The position numbers were made by a program, and so were the translations under genes. 12,910 nt of DNA from Rickettsiales bacterium (GTDB taxonomy: Bacteria; Pseudomonadota; Alphaproteobacteria; Rickettsiales; Anaplasmataceae): contig JAITUS010000054.1 in NCBI GenBank assembly GCA_031286185.1, forward strand, positions 1 through 12,910. The letters are read 5' to 3'. Positions 1-6,332 of this stretch are shown one piece after another. The notes beneath the pieces are model-generated. The model was not told the DNA's origin. It saw only the letters and a program-made list of their open reading frames with translations, and ran no database searches. Position 1 is the stretch's first letter. Each line of letters opens with the position of its first letter.

Positions 1-52
1 TGATTTTTTCAAATTGCTCTCGACTTATACTGCTTGGATAACTTTTCCGCAT
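1..52 (-). CDS. IS5-family transposase, N-terminal fragment (cut by window edge)
   Basis: Seventeen codons are visible, reading MRKSYPSSISREQFEKI from an ATG at 52. This resembles the N-terminus of IS5-family DDE transposases common in Wolbachia. No catalytic residue falls within the window. The same start is found in the right-hand copy, with R-K in place of R-E. Transcription runs leftward, out of the window. Whether the gene is intact cannot be judged. Confidence 0.75.
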   Translation of the reverse strand, partial: MRKSYPSSISREQFEKI

Positions 53-114
53 AGACACCTCATTATTAATCTATGCTTATTTTACCTCATCTCTTCGAGA
101 TTTTAAACAGGTTC
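1..114 (-). mobile_element. IS5-family (IS1031-like) insertion sequence, left copy, 5' end only
   Basis: The reverse complement of this stretch matches the right end of the window (12777 onward) almost base for base, with only a few differences. The shared block begins GAACCTGTTTAAA and includes the start of the transposase. Identity stops at 114. The three bases outside the element are TTA in the element's own orientation, and TAA at the other copy. Both fit TNA, the target preferred by the IS1031 group of the IS5 family. The rest of the element lies to the left of the window. The copy sits inside the reading frame of a group II intron maturase. Confidence 0.85.
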
Positions 115-116
115 TA

Positions 117-893
117 ACAGAAGAATGGTTAAAAACCATTGGATTAGAGCTAAAGTCGCCAAAGCCGAAAATATCTCATACATTAAACCCTCAGGGAAGG
201 CAAATACCAGGATTTGATTTTCTTGAGTTCACAATACGACAATACTCAACAAAACAAAGTAAGAAAGGTTATAAGTTATTAATAAAACCAAGTCGTCTCT
301 CTGTAAAACAACATGCAACGATCATCAAGCAAAAACTTAAAGGGATGCATGGAGCACCTCAAGAAGTAGTAATTAGAAACCTTAATCCGATAATTAGAGG
401 ATGGAGTCAATATTATTCTTCAGTGGTGTCTCGCAAAGTCTTTAGTTCATTGGATCATGACATGCATGGAAAACTTTGGAAATGGGCAGTCTTTAGACAC
501 CGCAACAAAGGAAAGCATTGGATTAAGAGAAAATACTTTCGCAAAAAAGATAATAACAATTGGCGATTTATGACAAATGACAACCTACTGCTTGTTATGC
601 ACGGAGATCATGCTATAAGACGGCATATCAAAGTGAAAGGATTCAAGTCTTTATATGATGGAGATTGGGTATATTGGGTAAGTCGCTTAAGCAAAGTACC
701 AGGTAAATCGCCACGAGTAATAAAATTGTTGAAGAAGCAACAGAATAGATGTAAGTGTTGCAAACTTTGGTTTAGATCGGACGATCTTTTAGAAGTCCAT
801 CACCAAGATCAAAATAGGAATAACAACGATTTCAAAAATTTATCTTTGTTGCATTCGCATTGTCATGATTACGTACATAGGAAGTGTGCATGA
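117..893 (+). pseudogene. ltrA: Group II intron reverse transcriptase/maturase, C-terminal part interrupted by IS
   Basis: The frame is open without a start from the IS junction to the TGA at 891-893, about 258 residues. It first reads EEWLKTIGLELKSPKPKISH and then GFDFLEFTIRQY, typical of the region just after the reverse transcriptase core (thumb). The maturase domain X follows (LNPIIRGWSQYYSSVVSRKV, around 360-470), then the segment KLWKWAVFRHRNKGKHWIKR. The end is an HNH endonuclease: paired cysteines CKCC, the EVHH core, and a closing H-x-H-C-H-x-x-x-H cluster. In an intact intron the protein helps splicing and cuts the target DNA for retrohoming. The catalytic YADD region is missing because the IS lies upstream of it. 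An ATG at 345 could start a domain X-HNH protein, but no good ribosome binding site is seen there. Confidence 0.85.
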
Positions 894-913
894 CAAGCAC
901 CAAATTAGAGAGA

Positions 914-990
914 AGCCGGATGTGGTGAAAGTCACAAGTCCGGTTTTGAAGTCGAGTGAGGAGGGGTGACCTTCTTCACTTAGACAACAT
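914..990 (+). ncRNA. Group II intron ribozyme domains V and VI
   Basis: Domain V starts with the catalytic triad AGC (914-916). A lower stem CCGGA (916-920) pairs with TCCGG (939-943). An upper stem GTGGT (922-926) pairs with GTCAC (931-935) and is capped by a GAAA tetraloop (927-930), with a small asymmetric bulge between the stems. Domain VI follows from about 951. GTC, then AGTGAGGAG, pairs with CTTCTTCACT and GAC, leaving an unpaired A at 982 as branch-point candidate. The inferred intron end is at 990. The pairings are seen directly; the exact splice site is inferred. Confidence 0.8.
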
Positions 991-1004
991 TCACAAACAC
1001 AAAT

Positions 1005-1031
1005 AATGACTAAATTTCACAATGACTAAAT
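1005..1031 (+). repeat. 11-base direct repeat spanning the patatin start codon
   Basis: AATGACTAAAT occurs at 1005-1015 and again at 1021-1031, sixteen bases apart. Each copy holds an ATG. The second is the patatin start. The first opens an out-of-frame peptide of seven codons, MTKFHND, that overlaps the patatin start. Neither ATG has a clear Shine-Dalgarno sequence. Confidence 0.6.
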
Positions 1032-1939
1032 ACATCTTATCCGTTGACGGTGGAGGCATAAGAGGCATCATACCAGCGATAATACTAGTAGAAATAGAAA
1101 AGAGAGCAAGAAAACCTATTTCCCAGATTTTTGATTTAATGGCAGGCACTTCAACAGGTGGGATTATTGTAACTGGCCTATGCAAGAAAGATGAACGGGA
1201 AAATCCTCAATATTCAGCCAATGATTTAATTGAGCTCTATCGGGAGTATGGGCCATATATTTTCAAGTCTTCACTCTTCAGACGATCAATACTGTCTTGG
1301 TTTAACTGCGCACAATACCCATATGAAAACATCGAATCGATATTGGAGAAGTACTTTGGTGACGATATTCTAAAAAACACTTTAAGCAAGGTACTGATAA
1401 CAAGTTATGATATTCATAATAACTGCCCATTTTTCCTAAAAAGCTGGAGAGAAGACAGGAATTTTATTAAGTTGAAAGATGCACTAAGAGCAACAACAGC
1501 GGCACCGACATATTTTGCACCTAAGTATTTAGAAGTTGACCAAGAAAGGAGAGTATTAGTGGATGGAGGGGTACTTGCCAATAACCCAGCGGCATGCACA
1601 TATGCGAATAGCAAAAAACTTTTTCCCAATGAAGAAATAGTGCTGGTATCAATTGGGACAGGTCGAATATCTAATCGAATAAAGTACAGGAAATTAGGGA
1701 AGATAGCCTGGATAAAGCCTCTGCTGAATGTGATGTTTGCATCGAGTCTTGATGTAGTAAATTATCAACTAGGCAATGTAATAGACGACAGATACATCAG
1801 GATACAATCTCAACTGAAAATAGCATCGGTTGAAATGGATAATGTTACGTCTAAAAATATTAAATGTCTGCAGCAGGAGGCAAAAGCAATGATAGAGGAA
1901 AACCAGGAGGTAATCGATAGTTTCGCCGAAAGAACGTAG
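1022..1939 (+). CDS. Patatin-like phospholipase
   Basis: The 305-residue protein carries the full patatin signature. The oxyanion-hole motif DGGGIRG is at residues 9-15, the nucleophile elbow GTSTG has Ser44, and the DGG motif has Asp181 as the second member of the Ser-Asp dyad. Such enzymes are acyl hydrolases that release fatty acids from membrane phospholipids. Patatins of this kind are a recurrent part of WO prophage accessory regions, where a role in lysis or host-membrane damage has been proposed but is unproven. No signal peptide or membrane segment is seen. The start at 1022 lies about 31 bases after the inferred end of a group II intron and has no strong ribosome binding site, so the intron may have cut the gene from its promoter. 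The frame is intact and of ordinary length. A decayed second copy of its 3' end lies 240 bases downstream. Confidence 0.92.
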   Translation: MTKYILSVDGGGIRGIIPAIILVEIEKRARKPISQIFDLMAGTSTGGIIVTGLCKKDERENPQYSANDLIELYREYGPYIFKSSLFRRSILSWFNCAQYPYENIESILEKYFGDDILKNTLSKVLITSYDIHNNCPFFLKSWREDRNFIKLKDALRATTAAPTYFAPKYLEVDQERRVLVDGGVLANNPAACTYANSKKLFPNEEIVLVSIGTGRISNRIKYRKLGKIAWIKPLLNVMFASSLDVVNYQLGNVIDDRYIRIQSQLKIASVEMDNVTSKNIKCLQQEAKAMIEENQEVIDSFAERT

Positions 1940-2175
1940 AGGTAAGAATGTAGCTTCAAATCCAACTTTGGTTACATTATGCAAACGTAAAAAATCGAGT
2001 ACTTGCTTGTACATTATTTTTAAAAAAGTAAAAAATGAAAATAAGGCTTTATCTTATTTGCGTGTGTGAAAATAATAAACCTTCTTATTTTCGATTTTGC
2101 CTAAGGATGGAAATAGAAAGAATTTTTTTTCTCTATAGCTAACTACGTCATACCGCACGTAGCCGCTAACGTGCA
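1940..2175. other. Intergenic stretch with small inverted repeats
   Basis: No gene is seen between patatin and its duplicated tail. GAAAATAA (2068-2075) pairs with TTATTTTC (2085-2092). Just upstream, AAATAAG pairs with CTTATTT. Around 2145-2175, CTACGT pairs with ACGTAG, and GCACGT pairs with ACGTGC, so two alternative hairpins share an arm. None is followed by a clean T-run on the plus strand, so a terminator is not well supported. Confidence 0.5.
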
Positions 2176-2328
2176 GATGTTTGCATCGAGTCTTGATATA
2201 GTAAATTATCAACTAGGCAATGTAATGGACGACAGATATATAAGCCCAACTGAAAATAGCATCAGCCGAATGTAACTCCGAAGAATATCAAGTACTTACA
2301 GCAGGAGGCAGAGGCAATAATAGGGGAG
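2176..2328 (+). pseudogene. Decayed duplicate of the patatin 3' end
   Basis: The first 55 or so bases match patatin positions 1732 onward closely (GATGTTTGCATCGAGTCTTG, then the AAATTATCAACTAGGCAATG block). Further on the match weakens but stays recognisable: ACTGAAAATAGCATC, and GCAGGAGGCAGAGGCAATAATAG against the GCAGGAGGCAAAAGC region near 1874. Small deletions and stop codons remove any continuous frame. Only the last fifth of the gene is present. The copy probably arose by duplication or recombination between two prophage-borne patatins, followed by decay. Confidence 0.85.
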
Positions 2329-2341
2329 GTAGCGTTTAGAA

Positions 2342-2947
2342 ATGGCAAACAAAATAAAGAAGCTATGTAAAAAGGCAAAGAAGGGCTTAAAGAATATAGT
2401 TCCACGCAAAGCTAAGAGCCAAAAAACTAAGCCAAAACCACTACATTCCATAAAGCAGCCTCTAAAGTCATTGAAACCTGCCATAGAGGAGAAGATTTCC
2501 GAAGTAGAAGGGATCAAAAAGGATAAAAAAAGATTCAAGTGGGCAAAAAAAAGCTTTAAAACAAAACCTGTAGAGAAAAAGGGCAACATTTTCAAAAATG
2601 GCTTCAAAAAGCTAAAGGGAAAAATAAAAAAATTAAATCCAATAAAGTCCAAGAAAAACAAGATAATAGGAAGCAAAAAATTAGCGTTTCTCCTTACTGC
2701 TGGAACAATTGTAGCGATTTTGCCAATATTCAATTTGACCCCTTTTCCAGCACTTGCAATAACTTCTGCATGTGTTTTCAGTATCAATTTCATCGCAGTT
2801 AAAACACTAAAAAAAGTCGTCAAACAATGCAAGGCGAAATCCAAAGCTCTAGCTGATTCGGAAAAGCCGCAAGAAGAAATTCAAGATGTTTCCATCGAAT
2901 CAGTCAAGAAAGATTCAGAGCAAATTTCCAGAGAAAGAGACTTCTGA
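2342..2947 (+). CDS. Lysine-rich protein with two membrane segments, function unknown
   Basis: The 201-residue protein is not a family I can name. Residues 1-112 are extremely rich in lysine, with a few prolines and almost no acidic residues apart from a short patch near 49-57. Two hydrophobic stretches follow, about 114-130 (LAFLLTAGTIVAILPIF) and 135-153 (FPALAITSACVFSINFIAV), separated by a short turn. The tail (about 165-201) is mixed and acidic. A hairpin of two membrane helices with charged ends is what many holins look like, but the long basic N-terminus is not typical of them. It lies between patatin and a methylase on the same strand. A GGAGG sits 12 bases before the ATG, a rather long spacing. 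The frame is intact among many broken ones. It could equally be a membrane-anchored nucleic-acid-binding protein. Confidence 0.75.
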   Translation: MANKIKKLCKKAKKGLKNIVPRKAKSQKTKPKPLHSIKQPLKSLKPAIEEKISEVEGIKKDKKRFKWAKKSFKTKPVEKKGNIFKNGFKKLKGKIKKLNPIKSKKNKIIGSKKLAFLLTAGTIVAILPIFNLTPFPALAITSACVFSINFIAVKTLKKVVKQCKAKSKALADSEKPQEEIQDVSIESVKKDSEQISRERDF

Positions 2948-2979
2948 CGCTTGCTAAAGAACCCAAATAAAGACAAGAA

Positions 2980-3780
2980 ATGCTTGCAAAATCTCCCCTT
3001 CGTTATCCAGGCGGTAAGAGCCGTGCTGTTTCTCAAATTATCAATGAATATATTCCTAAAGGATTACCTACACTTTGTTCTCCTTTCATAGGCGGTGGGT
3101 CAATAGAGTTAGCGTTAGCCAGCAGAGGAACAAAAGTTTACGGCTATGATGCTTTTGAACCATTAGTAAGATTTTGGCAGGTGCTTTTAAAAGATGCTTC
3201 TTCCCTCGCAGAAGTAGTTAGGAAGTACCAAAATATGACATCTGCCATGTTTTACAACTTACAAAAAACATTATTCACTTTGAGAGATAGAGTTGAAGTT
3301 GCCGCAGCATTTTTTGCATTAAATCGCTCATCCTTCAGTGGTACAACATTGTTTGGAGGTATATCTTCAGGGCACCAACGTTTTACACCAAGTTCAATAG
3401 AAAGATTGGCAAAATTCTCAATTAAAGATCTGACCGTAGATTTAGCCGATTTCAAAGAGAGCATTCCGAAACATGCAAATGATTTTTTATATTGTGATCC
3501 TCCTTATTCAATTGAGCAAAAACTATACGGAAAAAGAGGTACAGATTTTGACCATGAAGGACTTGCCAAACTTCTGACGACTCGCGATGGATGGATTTTA
3601 TCCTATAATGACTGCGAAAAAATACGGGATATGTATAAAGGGTACCATATCATTCAACCCAAATGGTCTTATGGAATGGGTAAATCAAAAAAATCGAATG
3701 AGATTTTAATCTTGAGTAAAGACTGTAACTGGGTCACAAAATGGCATAAAATCAGCAATCCAAAGATCTCTAATAGTTAA
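2980..3780 (+). CDS. dam: Dam-type (D12 class) DNA adenine N6-methyltransferase
   Basis: The 266-residue protein shows the alpha-class motif order. Motif X is RYPGGKS at residues 8-14, motif I (S-adenosylmethionine binding) is PFIGGGSIEL at 35-44, and the catalytic motif IV is DPPY at 173-176. These enzymes transfer a methyl group from S-adenosylmethionine to N6 of adenine in a short target, GATC in Dam itself; the target here cannot be told from sequence. Length fits the family. No restriction endonuclease gene is next to it, so it is an orphan methylase, as is usual in prophages, where it may guard phage DNA or alter gene expression. It lies 32 bases after the preceding frame and may be co-transcribed with it. 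The ribosome binding site is weak. No lesion is seen. Confidence 0.92.
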   Translation: MLAKSPLRYPGGKSRAVSQIINEYIPKGLPTLCSPFIGGGSIELALASRGTKVYGYDAFEPLVRFWQVLLKDASSLAEVVRKYQNMTSAMFYNLQKTLFTLRDRVEVAAAFFALNRSSFSGTTLFGGISSGHQRFTPSSIERLAKFSIKDLTVDLADFKESIPKHANDFLYCDPPYSIEQKLYGKRGTDFDHEGLAKLLTTRDGWILSYNDCEKIRDMYKGYHIIQPKWSYGMGKSKKSNEILILSKDCNWVTKWHKISNPKISNS

Positions 3781-3833
3781 ATACTTTTTTATTTCTATTT
3801 AAATATTATCTTTTTAGCGTAAGGATAGTAGTA

Positions 3834-3865
3834 TGGCTAGTGGCTACTTTATTAAACACTAGCCA
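3834..3865. repeat. Perfect 9-base inverted repeat downstream of the methylase
   Basis: TGGCTAGTG (3834-3842) pairs with CACTAGCCA (3857-3865) over a 14-base loop. A second palindrome, GTCAATA (3879-3885) with TATTGAC (3896-3902), follows at once. Neither is followed by a T-run, so they are poor intrinsic terminators. They lie at the break between the methylase and the truncated ligase copy and could mark a recombination junction or the remains of a small palindromic repeat. Confidence 0.6.
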
Positions 3866-3941
3866 AAAGTGCATAATAGTCAATAATTTATTTACTATTG
3901 ACGCTGTATACTGAAACAATAGTGTAGGTAAATTATTATGA

Positions 3942-4884
3942 GATGAAATCGAACGTAAAGATATCAGAGAGAGTGATACCGTAGTAGTGAAGCGAGCAGG
4001 TGCTGTTACGTTATCGAAGTGGACAAAAGTGCTCGGCCTCGAAATGCACCAACTACCTAATGTTTGCCCCAAATGCGAAAGTCGTATTGATGACTGGGGA
4101 ACTATAGCTATATGTTCTGGAGGAAATAGCACAGCAAACAGGAAAGTTAAAATATTTTGCAAAAGTTCTTGACATTAAAGGTCTTGGCAATAAGCAAATA
4201 GATTTCTTTTTCGACCTTGGTTTGATAAGGAAAATATCCGATATTTTTACTCTCGGAGAAAAACTTGAAAATTTCAACTTAAGTCAGCTAAATGGGTGGG
4301 GTGAACAGTCGATATCTAACTTATTGGATTTTATAAACAGCAGAAGAACCATAACTCTCGACACATTTATAACTGCTCTAGGGATTTTACACGTCGGACC
4401 GCATGCAGCAAAATTAATAGCCGACCGTTATAAATCTTATGAAAGTTGGTACGAAGCCATTGCTCAATTATCTTATCGGAGCGAAGTTTCCCGTCAATTA
4501 ATGAGTATAATAGGCATAGGCGAGGAGATTATAGCTTCCTTGGAGGAGTTTTTTTCTGATGAGGATAATGTTAAAATGGTAGATGATCTTGCTCATTAGT
4601 TAACTATTTTGCCTGTTGTTGCCAATGTTAGCAATTCCATTTTTAATGGCAAAACGGTAGTTTTTACTGGGGAACTCTCAACAATGGAAAGAAAGGAAGC
4701 ACAAGCAAAAGTCGAATCTTTAGGTGCAAATGTAAGCTTAAATGTCTCTAAAAATAAAAAAACAGATTATTTGGTTGTAGGCGAAAGACCTGGGGCAAAG
4801 TATACAAAGGCTGTAGAACTAGGTGTTAAAATTTTAACCGAGCAAGAGTTTATCAATAAATTAACCCCGGGAGAAGAACCGTAA
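3942..4884 (+). pseudogene. ligA: NAD-dependent DNA ligase, C-terminal remnant
   Basis: LigA seals nicks using NAD+. Here the sequence begins abruptly inside the OB fold (DEIERKDIRESDTVVVKRAG). It continues with the zinc finger (CPKCESRI, then CSGG), the helix-hairpin-helix domain (VLDIKGLGNKQIDFFFDLGL to IGIGEEIIASLEEFF, about 4168-4550) and the BRCT domain ([12 protein letters not shown] to EQEFINKL, about 4630-4863). The adenylation domain with its catalytic lysine, roughly the first 400 residues of a family protein of about 670, is missing. A frameshift near 4142-4148 separates the zinc finger from the HhH domain. A TAG at 4597-4599 stops the frame before the BRCT domain and may derive from GAG by one substitution. 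LigA is essential, so a complete gene should exist elsewhere. This is a displaced, dead partial copy inside a phage-like region. Confidence 0.9.
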
Positions 4885-5001
4885 TTTCAACTTTAGTAGT
4901 ATAACTTCCAAATTACGCAAATTCCGCAGCACAGTTGCTTGATCAGCAGAGATCCCTTTTTCAACTAGACCCTTGGTGTCGTTACTGCCAACGGTTGGCA
5001 T
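4861..5001 (-). CDS. Short open frame, function unknown, doubtful
   Basis: An ATG-started frame of 46 codons reads [20 protein letters not shown] and then [19 protein letters not shown]. The composition looks protein-like (amphipathic, balanced charge) and unlike a chance frame, but no family is recognised. The last codons overlap the end of the ligase remnant on the other strand, so the natural C-terminus is probably lost. It may be a fragment of a gene cut off when the ligase piece landed here. No good ribosome binding site is visible. Confidence 0.2.
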   Translation of the reverse strand: MPTVGSNDTKGLVEKGISADQATVLRNLRNLEVILLKLKLRFFSRG

Positions 5002-5284
5002 TTTGGGATATTTCAAGCTCCTAAATTAGCAGATTCATTTCCTGGCCTTTTAAGCGGGGTTACAGAGGCGATTATAAAAAGAGGATAAAAATACTGGGGA
5101 AACGGAAAAAATTTCGCCAGGTGAATTTATATCAGCGGAAGTAGATGGATTTAAGCCAGAACTCGATGCATATCTAGTGTGGGTGGTAGAGTGGGTCCAT
5201 GAAGCGCATATAGGCAAGTCGATATGGTCAACTGGTATTACACCACACTCGATCGCAATGGGCAAAGTATATGTTAGACCATAA
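4993..5284 (+). pseudogene. Phage tail gene remnant upstream of gpV
   Basis: Two short frames join in sense. The first reads [20 protein letters not shown] and onward to a TAA at 5086. After a shift of one frame the second reads GEFISAEVDGFKPELDAYL and onward to KVYVRP and a TAA at 5282-5284. The second part ends 14 bases inside the next gene, the tight overlap expected in a tail operon. The segment ending in VVEWVHEA recalls the C-terminus of late-control/tail protein gpD, and minor tail protein Z is another candidate by position. Neither can be settled by eye. The 5' part of the gene is not recognisable. Confidence 0.45.
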
Positions 5285-5737
5285 TTTTGCACTTTCAGAG
5301 CTAAGTAGAAAATTAGCGAACATTATTCGTATAGGTATAGTTAAAGAAATAGACTATGAAGAAGCAAGAGTTGGAGTAAAAGTAGGAGAATTTTTAACTG
5401 ACTGGTTACCGTGGATAACTTATCGAGCTGGAGAAGATAAAAGCTGGTCGCCACCAAGTATTGATGAACAGGTAATAGTATATTATCGCCATTTGGGGAA
5501 TTACCGTTAGGAGTAGTGTTACCGGCAATTTATCAGCGAAAATATTTTCCCCAAGAATGCCGAAAAACTGTAGATATTTTAGAGTTTGGAGATGGAACGA
5601 AATTATCATATGACAGTGGAAAAAATCATCTTGAAATTGATGTAGTAGATAAAATAACGCTGAAAGTTGGGAAATCAAGCATAGAGATGACAGAAGACGG
5701 GATAAAACTCAAAGTGAAAAGAATAAATCTAAATTGA
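5271..5737 (+). pseudogene. gpV: Phage baseplate assembly protein gpV, frameshifted
   Basis: gpV forms the central spike or hub of the contractile-tail baseplate. The N-terminal part, LANIIRIGIVKEIDYEEARV through VGEFLTDWLPWITYRAG and SPPSIDEQVIV, is the OB-fold domain of the family. It stops at a TAG at 5508-5510. The next frame resumes at once with PFGELPLGVVLPAIYQ and runs on to the beta-helical repeats DKITLKVGKSSIEMTEDGIK, ending at 5737. The change of frame falls around 5485-5495, so one base appears to be missing. The joined protein would be about 155 residues, shorter than P2 gpV (about 210) but close to the expected size for this spike type. The gene is probably dead. Confidence 0.82.
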
Positions 5738-5740
5738 TAT

Positions 5741-6000
5741 ATAGCTAAAGCTGTTGTGCGCCTAGGAGATCACTGTGGAGAAGCTGTGCCACATTTTGCA
5801 TAGGTGGAAGTAGTGATGTATTTGTCAACGGAAAACCTGTTTGTCGTGAGGGAGACGGGTTCACAGAGGGCAAAATATTAACTAAAGGGGCAAAAGAAGT
5901 GTTTGCGAATGGCTTTGGAGTAGCAAGAGTCGAAGATATGGTATCGTGCGGGTTTAAAGTGGTAAACGGAAGTGAAAATGTTTTCGTGGGTGAGAAATGA
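5741..6000 (+). pseudogene. PAAR-motif spike-tip protein, start codon lost and frameshifted
   Basis: PAAR proteins form the sharp tip on gpV/VgrG spikes. The reading AKAVVRLGDHCGEAVPH, then (one frame later, from about 5800) IGGSSDVFVNGKPVCREGD, then a second half with VFANGFGVARVEDMVSCG, matches the internally repeated PAAR fold. The usual histidine/cysteine-bearing loop looks shortened. The codon where ATG is expected (5741-5743) is ATA, and a TAG at 5801-5803 follows the first segment. The gene therefore has at least two lesions. It lies between gpV and gpW, the expected place for the spike tip, and its stop overlaps the gpW start as ATGA. Confidence 0.8.
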
Positions 6001-6332
6001 GAGGTATGGATGCTAAAACAGGCAAAGCGCTTGAAGGAATAGAACATTTAAAGCAATCAATAGTTGATATTTTAACCACTCCAATTGGCAGTAGAGTTAT
6101 GAGACGAGATTACGGTTCTCGGTTATTTGAATTAGTGGATCGGCCAATAAATCGTGATTTTACGTTAGAAATTTACGCAGCGACGGCTGAAGCACTACAA
6201 AAATGGGAAACAAGGTTCAAACTCGAAAAAGTAAAGATTACGGAAGTGAAAGAAGGAAAGGTCAATATTTCTTTAGGTGGAATTTATCTACCAAATGGAA
6301 AAAATATTAATTTTGAAGGAATCGTGGTATAA
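5997..6332 (+). CDS. gpW: Phage baseplate assembly protein gpW (GPW/gp25 family)
   Basis: The 111-residue frame is intact and matches the GPW/gp25 family of baseplate wedge proteins, structural relatives of T4 gp25. Recognised parts are GIEHLKQSIVDILTTPIGSR near the N-terminus, the following VMRRDYGSRLFELVD segment with the family's R-x-YGSRL core, and a C-terminal beta segment ending in GIVV. The start overlaps the end of the PAAR frame (ATGA). An in-frame ATG three codons later is an alternative start. gpJ begins on the next base after the stop (TAA then ATG). It is the only undamaged member of this baseplate block, yet it has no working partners here. Confidence 0.92.
   Translation: MRGMDAKTGKALEGIEHLKQSIVDILTTPIGSRVMRRDYGSRLFELVDRPINRDFTLEIYAATAEALQKWETRFKLEKVKITEVKEGKVNISLGGIYLPNGKNINFEGIVV

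Larger units (their letters stand above)
115..990 (+). mobile_element. Group II intron, 3' part (5' part lost to an IS insertion or lying beyond it)
   Basis: The segment has the usual 3' order of a bacterial group II retro-intron: end of the reverse transcriptase/maturase frame, HNH endonuclease domain, stop codon, then ribozyme domains V and VI. The likely 3' splice junction is after AT at 990. It was chosen because the bulged A at 982 would lie eight bases upstream, the usual branch-point distance. The ribozyme domains I-IV and the reverse transcriptase core should lie upstream of the IS at 114 and are not in the window. This copy cannot splice or move unless the other half survives beyond the IS. 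Confidence 0.8.

Noticed and set aside
2296..2844. Long minus-strand frame opposite the lysine-rich gene
   Set aside because: It is the mirror of the lysine-rich gene: AAA/AAG codons read in reverse as TTT/CTT give an artificial Leu/Phe-rich protein. The plus-strand frame has the better start and layout.
3834..3902. Intrinsic terminator for the methylase
   Set aside because: The stems are perfect but have no T-run after them on the plus strand.
3806..4277. Minus-strand frames over the palindromes and the ligase remnant
   Set aside because: The plus strand holds clear LigA domains in this stretch, so the reverse frames are chance openings.
5485..5515. Programmed frameshift in gpV
   Set aside because: There is no slippery heptamer or downstream pseudoknot, and neighbouring tail genes are broken in the same manner, so simple decay is more likely.
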